From NCBI RefSeq assembly GCF_002024165.1, contig NZ_MWQN01000006.1:62001-126000 (forward strand): a stretch of DNA of 64,000 nucleotides. Direction: 5' to 3'. The notes beneath the pieces are model-generated. The model saw only the letters and a list, made by a program, of their open reading frames with translations, ran no database searches and was not told the DNA's origin. A program made the translations under genes and the position numbers. This DNA comes from Embleya scabrispora. Its GTDB lineage: Bacteria > Actinomycetota > Actinomycetes > Streptomycetales > Streptomycetaceae. Positions 8,061 through 16,103 of this stretch are shown here, one piece after another; within the stretch, counting starts at the first letter, position 1; each line of letters opens with the position of its first letter.

Positions 8061-8681
8061 GTGGTTGCGGTGGAACTCGAGGCGGTGGCGGATGCGTTCG
8101 CGGGGGCGGATTTTCCCTGGTGGGTGGCGGGCGGGTTCGCCGTCGAGGCGGCGGCGGGACGGCGGGTGCGCGATCACGAGGACGTCGACGTGCTGGTGCT
8201 GCGTCGTGACGGATTTCGGGTGGCTCGGTGGATCGCCGCCTGGGATCCCCGCGCGAGCGAGTCGCCGCCGGACCGGACTTCGACCGACGGGACTCCGCCG
8301 GGATGTTCGTCGCGGGGGCTGCCGCCCGGTGTGCGCACGTTGGTGTGTCGCGTTCCCGGGGTGCCGGCGGTGGAGGTGATGGTGGGCGAGACGGTGGGCG
8401 CGTCGTGGGTGTCCGGGCGTCATCCGGACGTACGGCGCCCGATCACCGAGCTGGGGCGCGTGTCGGCGACCGGCGTGCCCTACCTGAAGCCGGGTGTGTG
8501 TCTGTTCCACAAGGCCGGGCGCATCCGCCCCCAGGACATCATCGACTTCGAGGCGGTGCTTCCCGTGCTGGAGGACGGCGACCGGGCCTGGCTGATCCAC
8601 GCCCTCGACACGGCCTTCCCCGACCATCCCTGGCGCCCGCGCCTGGGCGACGGGGCGACACACCGGCAGGCCCCTCGATGA
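8061..8681 (+). CDS. Aminoglycoside adenylyltransferase-like nucleotidyltransferase
   Basis: The protein is 206 residues from GTG 8061, five bases after GGAGGG (ATG 8040 is an upstream alternative). Near the N-terminus FPWWVAGGFAVEAAAGRRVR is followed by DHEDVDVLVLRRD. This is the GG-x(n)-RxHxDxD pattern of the ANT(2'')-Ia-like nucleotidyltransferase family, with the metal-binding Asp pair in HEDVDV. Further family features are GRIRPQDIIDFEAVLPVL and the ending LDTAFPDHPW. Such enzymes transfer a nucleotide from NTP to a hydroxyl; resistance is only one possible role. It begins a three-gene operon with ATGA overlap to the next gene, which argues for a shared pathway. Confidence 0.8.
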   Translation: MVAVELEAVADAFAGADFPWWVAGGFAVEAAAGRRVRDHEDVDVLVLRRDGFRVARWIAAWDPRASESPPDRTSTDGTPPGCSSRGLPPGVRTLVCRVPGVPAVEVMVGETVGASWVSGRHPDVRRPITELGRVSATGVPYLKPGVCLFHKAGRIRPQDIIDFEAVLPVLEDGDRAWLIHALDTAFPDHPWRPRLGDGATHRQAPR

Positions 8682-9481
8682 GCACACCCCCACGCCGGCG
8701 GTCGCGCCCGGGCCCGTCGCTGCGGGCGGCGTGGCAACTCCAAGCCGACGCCCTGCTGACCCAACGCCTGCACCTGCACCTGGACGAATGGCGCACCGCC
8801 GTAGGCACCACCCCGTCCGCCGCGACCGCGCACCCGCGCGACCGCGACGACGCGGCCGGCCGCCCGTCCGCTCCCACGCGCAAGGAACCGACCGAGGTCG
8901 CGAACGCGATCGTGGACCGCGCGGTGGATCCGCCCCGCGAGGCGGCCCGGTTGCTGGACCGGGCCGGGCTGGCGCACTGGTGGCGCCCTCCCCGCCTGCA
9001 CGGACACCCCGCCGGCCCACCGCACACGTCGTCGACCGCGAACGCCGCGCACACCGCGCGAACCCTCCTCGGCGAACCCCGTGGGGTGTCCTGGCACCAC
9101 GCGGCGATCGAGGCCGCCGTCGCGGGCGCCTGGTGGGTGGGGTTCTTCGCCGCGATCAGACCGGGCGGGACACACCACCGCGACCCCGACGCCGACCTGC
9201 CGGCCCTCGACGACGACACCCTCACCACCGCCGCCCAAGTCGTCGCGGCCGGGGTGTGCGCCCGCGTGCTGCGCACCCGCCTGCGCATCGCCGACACCCC
9301 ACCGGTACGCCGCGCCTACTGCCGGGCCGTGATCGCCGGGCTCGACGCCGAACGCACCCTGCCCGCCCTCCTGGACGCGTTGGCCGAGACCCGACTCGTG
9401 GACCTGGTCGGCACCTCCCTCGCCTGGCACGGACAATTCGCCGCCTACGCCCAGGGCTCCGCCTCCGGACGACGCGAATGA
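8678..9481 (+). CDS. Unknown protein in the nucleotidyltransferase-kinase operon
   Basis: The protein is 267 residues from ATG 8678, overlapping the preceding stop by four bases and the next start by four. It is largely helical, with LRAAWQLQADALLTQRLHLH at the N-terminus, a central VSWHHAAIEAAVAGAWWVGF and a regular Ala/Leu/Arg-rich C-terminal half. No enzyme motif, signal peptide or obvious membrane helix is visible. The tight coupling to a nucleotidyltransferase and a thymidylate-kinase-like protein suggests a dedicated accessory or substrate-binding subunit. The family is not recognised. Confidence 0.7.
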   Translation: MSTPPRRRSRPGPSLRAAWQLQADALLTQRLHLHLDEWRTAVGTTPSAATAHPRDRDDAAGRPSAPTRKEPTEVANAIVDRAVDPPREAARLLDRAGLAHWWRPPRLHGHPAGPPHTSSTANAAHTARTLLGEPRGVSWHHAAIEAAVAGAWWVGFFAAIRPGGTHHRDPDADLPALDDDTLTTAAQVVAAGVCARVLRTRLRIADTPPVRRAYCRAVIAGLDAERTLPALLDALAETRLVDLVGTSLAWHGQFAAYAQGSASGRRE

Positions 9482-10164
9482 CCCCCACCCGCCCGCACCC
9501 CGCTCCGGTCCATCCGTTCCTGGTCGTCGAAGGACTCGACGGCGCCGGCAAGACCACCCTGCGCAAAGCCCTGTTCCGGCTGTTCGAGGACCTGTACGGC
9601 ACCACCCCGCTGTCCCTGCTCACCACCAACCACCTCGAACCCGCCCTCGTGCCCACCCTCGTCGACGGCAAGTTCCACCCCACCCCCGCCAACCGCGACG
9701 CCTACCTGACCGCCGTCGCCGAGGACAAACACACCTGCCTGCACCGCCTCGTCCACCCCCACCGCCGAATCCGCCCGATCCTGGCCGACCGCTGGCTGCT
9801 CAGCGAACTCGCCTTCTTCGCCGTCGTCCACGACCTCGACCCCGCCGACACCCACCGCACCCTGGCCCGAACCCTGGACACCGCCCCCGACCTGACGCTC
9901 GTCCTGGACCTGCCCGCCCACCACGCCCACACCCGCGCCCGCCGACGCGGCACCGACACCCTGCGCCGCGACTGGGACACCCCCGAGGTCCAGGCCCGCG
10001 TCCACGCCGCATACGACACCATCGCGAGCACCCCCGAACGCTTCCCTCTCCTGGGCACCGTCGTGCGCATCGACGCCCGCCGCGAACCCGCCGAACTCCT
10101 CCACACCGCCTGGGACACCCTGCGACTCCACGGCCTCCTCCCGCACCGATACGCCCGCGCGTGA
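9478..10164 (+). CDS. Thymidylate kinase-like P-loop kinase
   Basis: The protein is 228 residues from ATG 9478. FLVVEGLDGAGKTTLRKALF is a Walker A of the thymidylate kinase type (EGxDGxGKTT). ILADRWLLSELAFFAV corresponds to the DRxxxSxxAY substrate segment, and DLTLVLDLPAHHAHTRARRR to the Walker B strand and LID region (DxPxxxAxxRxxxR). Housekeeping Tmk normally has GREPGGT after the P-loop; here it is replaced by a divergent LTTNHLEPA stretch, so this is a specialised paralogue rather than the essential dTMP kinase. It is the last gene of the operon starting at 8061. Confidence 0.8.
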   Translation: MTPTRPHPAPVHPFLVVEGLDGAGKTTLRKALFRLFEDLYGTTPLSLLTTNHLEPALVPTLVDGKFHPTPANRDAYLTAVAEDKHTCLHRLVHPHRRIRPILADRWLLSELAFFAVVHDLDPADTHRTLARTLDTAPDLTLVLDLPAHHAHTRARRRGTDTLRRDWDTPEVQARVHAAYDTIASTPERFPLLGTVVRIDARREPAELLHTAWDTLRLHGLLPHRYARA

Positions 10165-10798
10165 AGGGACTGTCAAGGACTCGGCGTTACACCTGGGCGG
10201 AGGGAGAATCCGATGACCGATGCGGCGATGACGACCGACTCGAGTGCGGTGGACGGCGTTTCGGGAACGTCCGGGCCGGCTGTCGGGGAACAGCCTGCCG
10301 TCGTCTCCGTGATCAGCGACCGCACATGGCGCACACGTGTCGAACAGCAGCCAGGGTGCTCCGGAAGGCCGGACGGCCTGTGGTGCCGGGCGACCCGACG
10401 GCGGATCCGCCCGGTGTGCCGGACCCGACGCTCGACGCCCCGCCGTCGGCATCGGCGATCGCGACGGCGACGAATCGCCGCGTCCCGTGCTCGACAGCGC
10501 TGCCATCGAACAGAGGTCCGGCACCACATGGCGTAGGTGGCTCCCTCCCCCGACCCCGGCCGGGCGCCACCGGTCCCGGCGTCCGCACGTTTTCGACCAT
10601 CTCGAATCGACCCCGACTCCGACTCCGCTGTGAGTGGTCGTGCCGGAGGTGCCACGAGGACACTTGCGTGGCGCCGACCACGTCGGCCACGACGGCCCGA
10701 CATGCGCGATCGATCCCTGCGAGGAATCGGCAACGAGCGCAATCGAATGCCCGATCGGGTCGATGACCCGCTGGTCTACCGAAGTGTCACCGGAGTGG
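10165..10798. other. Largely non-coding gap with one small start-like frame
   Basis: GGCGGAGGGAGAATCCG precedes an ATG at 10213 whose first 50 codons (TDAAMTTDSSAVDGVSGTSG and on) look protein-like. The frame then degrades into Arg-rich shadow sequence. It could be a decayed short gene or leader at the end of the preceding operon. Nothing else is supported. Confidence 0.35.
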
Positions 10799-11348
10799 TC
10801 AGCAGCCCAGGTCCTTCTCCACCTCGTCGTACACGTCCCTGAGGTCGCTGACGTTTTGCGGGGTCGGGTTCCACGGGATGTCCACGTCGATGCGCCGCAG
10901 GTAGTGGTTCGTGGTGTCCTCCAGAACCCATCGTGGCGTGGAAGTTGTCGGGGTAGACGGTGATCGGATCGTTGGGCGGGTAGTCGACGCGCACCCGGTA
11001 TTCGCGAACCGCGACGTGCCAGTTCGGCAGGAGACACTGTGCGGCCACGTCCTCGAAGTAGTAGAAGGCGCCACCGCCCGTCTTCTGGTTGACCCTGCGC
11101 AGTTGGGGGACGAAGTTGTTGCCGCCCAGGGTGGCGCGGATGAGGTGGCTGCCGTCCCAGGCGTCGTTGGGCTGGAGCCCTTGGGTGATGCGCGGGTCGT
11201 TTCTGCCCTGCGGGAAGTGGGGGACCACCTTCGTCTGGCAGTGGGTTTTGCCTGCGGGGCGGGGCCTGGGCACCAGGTCGTGGTCGAACGGGTGTCCGGC
11301 CCTCGTGTACGGGTCGCCGTCATGATCAATCTCAGCGCCAACCACGGT
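10799..11348 (-). pseudogene. DNA/RNA non-specific endonuclease-like gene, frameshifted
   Basis: The minus-strand frame contains DPYTRAGHPFDHDLVPRPRP, then DAWDGSHLIRATLGGNNFVP and QLRRVNQ. This is the DGSHLIxxxLGGxxxxxNxVPQxxxVN pattern of the Endonuclea_NS_2 group of secreted nucleases and toxins, with the active-site His in GSHLI. A shift near 10930 is needed to reach the ending TNHYLRRIDVDIPWNPTPQN and EVEKDLGC-stop. A GTG near 11348 (VVGAEIDHDG) is the best start, but there is no signal peptide. The gene is therefore broken or truncated at its 5' end. Confidence 0.55.
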
Positions 11349-11387
11349 TGCGCTGATCCCCGACGCCGTCCTCGGGGCAACGCCCCC

Positions 11388-11430
11388 ACCCGCCCTCCCT
11401 TCCCGCTCCGGGGGGAGGGCGGGTTCTTTT
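11388..11430 (+). terminator. Strong rho-independent-type terminator, plus orientation
   Basis: ACCCGCCCTCCC (11388-11399) and GGGAGGGCGGGT (11413-11424) form a 12-bp perfect stem, followed by TTCTTTT. The T-tract points to termination of plus-strand transcription, yet no plus-strand gene ends just upstream; the flanking genes are on the minus strand. Confidence 0.7.
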
Positions 11431-11706
11431 ACCCGGTTCTTTCTATAGGGCGTCGGCACCACCGGACGCCGGTCGACCGGCGTCCGGTACGACCTGCGCG
11501 GACGCGGCGCGCCGGGCCCGCGTCCGCGCCGGTCGGGGCCGCCGCCTCGGGCAGGACCTCCGCAACCCGAAGACGATGCCGAGCGAGCTGCGCGGCTGAC
11601 GGCATCCGAGCCCGCCACCCGCAGCCGTTCCCCCGCTCCGGGTGGCTCCCCTGCCCGGCAGGACGGGGCGCTGTCCGCCGGTGCGCGGGCCGAAGGGCCC
11701 GGTCGC

Positions 11707-12284
11707 TCAGGTTCTGCCGGGTTTGCCCGTCGAGACCAGCAGGAGGACGGACGAGCCCGGTGCCACCGGTTCTGCGCCGCCCCGGGGGCACTGCCGATCA
11801 CCTGCCCGGCGGGAGCGTTCCAGTCCGTGTGCCGCATGATCGTGCAGCTCAGTCCGAGTCCGCGCAGCAGGCTTCCGGCCTGTTCGACCGGCATGCCGGC
11901 CAGGTCCGGCAGCGCGATGCCCGCTCCCGCGGTCTGCTCCTGCTCCTGTGTCGGAGTCGCATCGGCGCTTCCGCTCTTGGGGGTGCCGGTGGCGAGCGGG
12001 GTGCACGCCCCGTTCGCCGGTGGGGACAGGGACGGGGAGGCGCCGGGCGCCGGCGGCACGGGCTTCAGCGCGAAGAACCCCACCGTGGCGCACGCCAGCA
12101 CGCAGCACGCCGCAGCGGTGCCGAGGAACGCCCGGCGGGTGCGGCTGCGGCTGACGACTCGCTCGATCGCGGCCGCGTCGACGACCGGCGCCGTCGGCCC
12201 GTCGGCGAAGGAGGCCACCGCGGCACGCAGCTCGGCTTCGAGGCCCGGCTCGAACGGGGCGGGTCCGGACGACGTGTTCCTCAC
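11707..12284 (-). pseudogene. Membrane-anchored PASTA-domain protein, partner of the ECF sigma factor (frameshifted)
   Basis: A GTG at 12284 overlaps the sigma factor stop by four bases and has GGAGG upstream. The N-terminal 45 residues are cytoplasmic and acidic/helical (LEAELRAAVASFADG), followed by one membrane helix, FLGTAAACCVLACATVGFFA, and a Pro/Thr-rich linker. A PASTA-like domain follows: LPDLAGMPVEQAGSLLRGLG, then VIGSAPGAA. A single-base shift near 11790 is needed to continue as PVAPGSSVLLLVSTGKPGRT-stop. The layout (cytoplasmic segment, one TM helix, extracellular PASTA) behind a SigE-type factor suggests an anti-sigma or surface-sensing role. Without correction the domain is broken. 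Confidence 0.6.
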
Positions 12285-12826
12285 TTCGTACCTCCGAAAG
12301 CGGCCGACGGGGTGTGCGGCGCCTCGCCCGATACGGAATCGCGCAGCTTGGCCAGGCCGCGGGCGAGTTGGGACCTCACCGCACTCGAAGAGATCTCCAG
12401 GACGTCGGCGACCTGCCGGGCGTCCAGATCGTGCAGGTAGTACAGGACCACCACGCTGCGCATGCCCATCGGCAGCCCGAGCAGTGCCTCGATCAGTTCC
12501 GCGCGCAGATCCACCTGCCCGAACCGGTCCCGGGGGTCGGCCGTCTCGGGCACCCCCGACAGCCCGGGGCGCTCGCCCAGACGCGACAGCCGCCGCCAGC
12601 GGTCGTTGGCCAGGTTGACCAGCACCTTGCGCACGTACGCCTCCGGCGAATCCGCCACCGCGACCTTCCGCCACCGTCGGCACGCCCGCTCCAGCGCCTC
12701 CTGCACCAGATCCTCGGCCACGTGCACGTCACCGGTCAGCGCATACGCGGTGCGGAACAACGCTCCCGACCGCTGTGCGACGAACTCCGTGAATCCGTAG
12801 CCCGGACCGCTCCTGCGAAACCTCAC
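12281..12826 (-). CDS. SigE-family ECF RNA polymerase sigma factor
   Basis: The protein is 181 residues from GTG 12826, with GGAGG seven bases upstream. Region 2 is FVAQRSGALFRTAYALTGDV then AEDLVQEALERACRRW. Region 4 carries the helix-turn-helix, LPMGMRSVVVLYYLHDLDAR then QVADVLEISSSAVRSQLARG. This is the actinobacterial SigE-like/SCO-type group whose members recruit RNA polymerase to envelope-stress or differentiation promoters. It is translationally coupled (GTGA) to the membrane PASTA gene downstream, the usual arrangement of an ECF factor and its regulator. The length is typical. Confidence 0.9.
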   Translation of the reverse strand: MRFRRSGPGYGFTEFVAQRSGALFRTAYALTGDVHVAEDLVQEALERACRRWRKVAVADSPEAYVRKVLVNLANDRWRRLSRLGERPGLSGVPETADPRDRFGQVDLRAELIEALLGLPMGMRSVVVLYYLHDLDARQVADVLEISSSAVRSQLARGLAKLRDSVSGEAPHTPSAAFGGTK

Positions 12827-13185
12827 CCGCCGACCTCCTCTCCTCGTCCCGTCCCGATCACTGCCCCTATGACGGCGGAACGCGGCCGGGTGCTGCACCG
12901 AGCCGCCGGCAGTGACGTCAATCACAGCTGGAACGGAAGGGTGTCCCAGGACCTCGCGCCACTGCCGCCCGGGTGGGGGCGGGGCCCGGCGTCCCGCGCG
13001 GGCGGAGCGGAAGCGGGCTCGGGCTCCGACCGGCCGCCCGTCGTCACGGAACGCGGGCCGGCCCTCTCCCGGGAGGCGAGCCGGCGAGTCTGGCCGTCCG
13101 GGGGTTCAGTCCTCCGGGATGCCCGGCCTGGCCGGTGGGGGCGGTGGGGCCGCGGCGAAGTGGTCTCCGCCCTGGCCGGCTCTGG

Positions 13186-13505
13186 GTGTCAGTCCTCCCA
13201 CAGCTCGGTCATCTCGCCGACTCCGGGAACCGAACACTGGTCCTGATCGACCTCGAGAACATCATCGGCGCGAACGCCCAGACCGGCACCGCCCTGGCCA
13301 AACTCGACGCACTGCCCCGGCACGTCGAACGCCCCGGGGACTTGGTCGCCGCCTGCGTCGGCTCGCGCATCCGGCCCGCGGTCACCGACGCCTTGCGCAC
13401 CCGCGGCGTACGGGTGCTCTTCGCCCGGTCGTCTTCGGCGCTGGAACGGCACTCGGCAACCGCCTGGCCCATGCAGCCGTGGACGCGGTGATCGGCAAAC
13501 GCTGA
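13186..13505 (+). pseudogene. NYN-type nuclease fragment
   Basis: From GTG 13186 the frame reads RTLVLIDLENIIGANAQTGT, then DLVAACVGSRIRPAVTDALR and GVRVLFARS. This is the start of an NYN/LabA-like PIN-fold domain, with its first catalytic Asp and Asn in IDLENI. It then runs out of frame; the plausible continuation GNRLAHAAVDAVIGKR-stop (13456-13505) is in another frame. The core second and third acidic motifs are missing, so this is an internally deleted relic. Confidence 0.5.
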
Positions 13506-13686
13506 CCGGATCGTCGTTCCCGTCTTCAGTCGCCGGTCGGCGCGTATCCACGGTGCACGGCTCGATTCGAGGTCGACAGCGCCCGCAGGTGACCGCGTCA
13601 CGATCCGGCCGGGAAGGCGGGCGGTGTCCGTGTGGCACGGCGTTTGATCGAGGTACACGCACGGACGGGGCCTTCGTGTACGTCGA

Positions 13687-14523
13687 TCAGGCGCGGCCGG
13701 CTTCGGCGCAGGTGGGGCGTTGGGCGGGGTCGAGCGCCATGTAGCCGTCCAGGAGGCTTTCGAGTTCGGGGTCGGGCCAGGGGCGGGTGTCGGTCCAGGT
13801 GGGTCGGTGTCGGCCGGTGGCGATGTCCTCGTACAGCTCGGTGACGGTGACGTCGGTGCCGATCGCGCGGGTGGTGGCGGGTGGGTTGCCGGTCCAGGCC
13901 CAGCGGATCGCGGCGGCGAGGCTGTACTGCTCGGCGGCGTCGGTGAGTTCGATGTGGGTGGTGGGTGGGGTGTCGAGGATCTGACGGGCGATCTCGGGCG
14001 CGGTGGGCTGGTCCATGCCGCCGCGGTACGGCACGGTCGGGGGCAGGTCGGCGTGTTGGGCGAGGTCGTGGTCGATGAACGCGATCGTCTTCTCGTCGTC
14101 GGAGACGAGGATGTTGGTGGGTTGGATGTCGCCGTGGTGCCATCCGGCGGCGTGCAGCGCGTGGAGGGCGTCGAACGCGCGGTGGGTGATCGCGCGCAGG
14201 CGCGGTCCGGTGTCCGGGTCGGCGCGGCCCTCGCGCGTGGGCAGACACCACAACCACAGGGTGGTCCCCGAGCGCCACGGGAGCGCGGTCCACACGCCGT
14301 CCCCGACCTGCCCGTGGACGCCGGGCGCGGGGTGGAGGCCCTGGGCGTGCAGGAGGTCGACGACGCGGGCCTCGTGCAGGAGGTTGGCGGCGGGGATGGG
14401 GTCGGTGGCGGCTTTGATCTTCCAGTCGCCGACGCGCCAGGCGAGGGTGTGGTGTTCGGTCAGCGGTTCGGGGGTGTCGGCGAGGTCGACGGTTTCGATC
14501 GCGGCGGCGAGCAGCGGGTTCAT
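13687..14523 (-). CDS. Protein kinase-like protein paired with an ATP-grasp gene
   Basis: The protein is 278 residues from ATG 14523, three bases after the stop of the upstream ATP-grasp fragment. Kinase landmarks are present: Lys in AWRVGDWKIKAATDP (K35/K37), Glu in LLHEARVV (E51), the catalytic loop HHGDIQPTNILV (D132, N137) and the metal Asp in IAFIDHDLA (D151). The C-terminal lobe has PTAPEIARQI and ESLLDGYMALDPAQRPTCAE, typical of Ser/Thr kinases. It is not an aminoglycoside phosphotransferase. A second copy (20331-20759) follows another ATP-grasp fragment, so kinase-like plus ATP-grasp is a recurrent pair. The substrate is unknown; modification of a small peptide or metabolite is an inference. 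Confidence 0.75.
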   Translation of the reverse strand: MNPLLAAAIETVDLADTPEPLTEHHTLAWRVGDWKIKAATDPIPAANLLHEARVVDLLHAQGLHPAPGVHGQVGDGVWTALPWRSGTTLWLWCLPTREGRADPDTGPRLRAITHRAFDALHALHAAGWHHGDIQPTNILVSDDEKTIAFIDHDLAQHADLPPTVPYRGGMDQPTAPEIARQILDTPPTTHIELTDAAEQYSLAAAIRWAWTGNPPATTRAIGTDVTVTELYEDIATGRHRPTWTDTRPWPDPELESLLDGYMALDPAQRPTCAEAGRA

Positions 14524-14526
14524 GAC

Positions 14527-15146
14527 TCACATCCTGGCGTGCGGGGAGGGGATGCCGGTGTCGTTTCGCCCGGCGCGACCGTGGATGAGCAGGTCGGCGA
14601 TCGCCTGGGCGATGGGCTGGTCGGTGAGGGCTTGGACGAATCCGAATTCGCCGTTGGGGTTGGTCTCCAGGTATGTCCAGCCCTGCGGGGTGACGACGAA
14701 GTCGAGGGCGGCGTAGACGAGTCCCAGGTCGCGGGCGTGCGCCACGCAGGCGCGGGCGATGTCGCAGGGCACGGCGAGCGGGGCGTGCCGGCAGTGCCCG
14801 CGAGGGGTCGCGCGCCAGTCGAGGGCTTGGTCGTCGGTGGTGTGGCCCGGGCGTCGAACAGGCGATCCTCGACCTCGGCTTGGAGGTAGTGGACGGTGCA
14901 GGCGACGCGGTCCAAGTCGTCGTCGAGTCCCACGCGGGTGGTCGGCACAAGGGGGATGTCGCGCTGGGTCAGCGCCTTGATCACGGTGCGGTCGTGGTGT
15001 TCGCGGATGAACGCGCGGGCGCCGGCGGGGGTGCTGGTGAACAGGGTGTCCGGCACGGCCAGGCCCCTGCGGTGCGCCGAGGCGAGTTGCGTCGGCTTGA
15101 GCGCGGCCGCAGCGGCGGCAAGCGGGTCGTTGCACCACACCTTCAA
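14527..15146 (-). pseudogene. Graspetide-type ATP-grasp ligase, N-truncated and frameshifted
   Basis: From 15146 the translation starts mid-protein: VWCNDPLAAAAAALKPTQLA, then GLAVPDTLFTSTPAGARAFI and VIKALTQRDIPLVPTTRVGL. This is the first part of the ATP-grasp core of MvdD/TgmB-like ligases. Around 14840-14855 the frame shifts; the other frame gives DDQALDWRATPRGHCRHAPL, then GLVYAALDFVVTPQGWTYLE and TNPNGEFGFVQALTDQ. That end contains the metal-binding D and ExNxxG residues. The N-terminal pre-ATP-grasp domain is absent here, although a fragment of such a domain lies at 4515-4725. The stop lies three bases before the kinase-like gene. Confidence 0.65.
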
Positions 15147-15244
15147 CGGGTTCGCCTTCAGGAGCCCAAGCAGCGCGGTGGTGTTCTCGTGGGCGCGCCA
15201 CCGGTCGACACCGCCGTCGGCACCGCGGTCGATGGTGTCGGGTC

Positions 15245-15598
15245 GGGTGGGTTTGCGCCGCGGAGCAACTGCTCCACGGCGAACCGCATCCGGGCAACGT
15301 ACTCGGCACGAGGAACGGCCCCTTGTTCATCGACCTGGTGACGTGCTGCCGCGGACCCGTCGAGTTCGACCTCGCCCATGTCCCCGAGACGGTCTGCGAG
15401 CACTACCCGAACGTCGACCAAGGGCTGCTGGACGAGTGCCGGCAACGCGTCATCGCCATGGTCGCCGCCTGGCGTTGGGAGCTCGGCGACCAGTTTCCGA
15501 ACAGGAGGCGATTCGGAGAGGAACTCCTGCGCTCGCTGCGCGAGGGTCCTCCCTGGCCGACACTCGACACGATGGCCAAGCGACTGGATGGTCCGTAG
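15245..15598 (+). pseudogene. C-terminal half of an aminoglycoside phosphotransferase-family enzyme
   Basis: The plus frame reads EQLLHGEPHPGNVLGTRNGP, then LFIDLVTCCRGPVEFDLAHV. These are the APH catalytic loop (HGExHPGN, where D is usual in place of E) and the metal-binding IDxxxxxxGPxxxDLA motif. The rest runs to EGPPWPTLDTMAKRLDGP-stop with normal family length. The N-terminal lobe is missing: upstream of about 15245 the frame degenerates into the truncated ATP-grasp locus. This is a 5'-deleted gene created by a recombination junction near 15150-15245. Confidence 0.65.
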
Positions 15599-15739
15599 AG
15601 CTGGAAACCATGGGAAGACGCGGGCGGGAAGACCGCCGGCCGACACCCCACACGCGCCCCGGGCACGCCGCGTCCGCCGTCTTCGGCGTACGGCCGCGCG
15701 GGAAACACGACGCCGGTCGACGTGCCGTTCACAGGGATC

Positions 15740-15903
15740 GGTCGCGACCGCGTCGCCGTGGAGACGGTGGTGGCGTTCGACGGGTGGCCGGAGGACGTGC
15801 GGCTCGGAGTGTGGATCACCACCACCCGGTCGCGCGGCCGGGCGAAACTCCCGGCGGAGCGGGTCGCGGCGTTGGACGCGTTGGGCATCGCTGGACCTGA
15901 GTG
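15740..15903 (+). pseudogene. Helicase-associated (HA) domain fragment, copy 2
   Basis: The plus frame reads AVETVVAFDGWPEDVRLGVW, then ITTTRSRGRAKLPAERVAAL and DALGIAGPEW. This is one HA unit (VxxxDGxxLGxWxxxxR...LxALGxxW). Upstream and downstream sequences are unrelated. It aligns closely with 17630-17770, indicating that both derive from the same array. Confidence 0.55.
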
Positions 15904-16103
15904 GGGCCGGGGGCGGGGCGGGTGGGCGACCTCGTTCGGGCGGGCGCTCGTGTCTCGTTTGTTCCCGGGCCCCCGGCGGGCCCGGGCCGGGTGGGCCTGT
16001 TCGGCCGGGCCGTCCTCTCTCCCGGGGGGCGGCGGACGTCCTCGGCGGGCAGCGGCCGGGCCGGGCCGGGCCGGCCGATGACCGAAGGGACGGGCTCCGG
16101 CCG

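Noticed and set aside
13720-14889. 389-codon plus-strand Gly/Val-rich frame
   Set aside because: Antisense to the kinase-like and ATP-grasp genes; translation is low-complexity without motifs.
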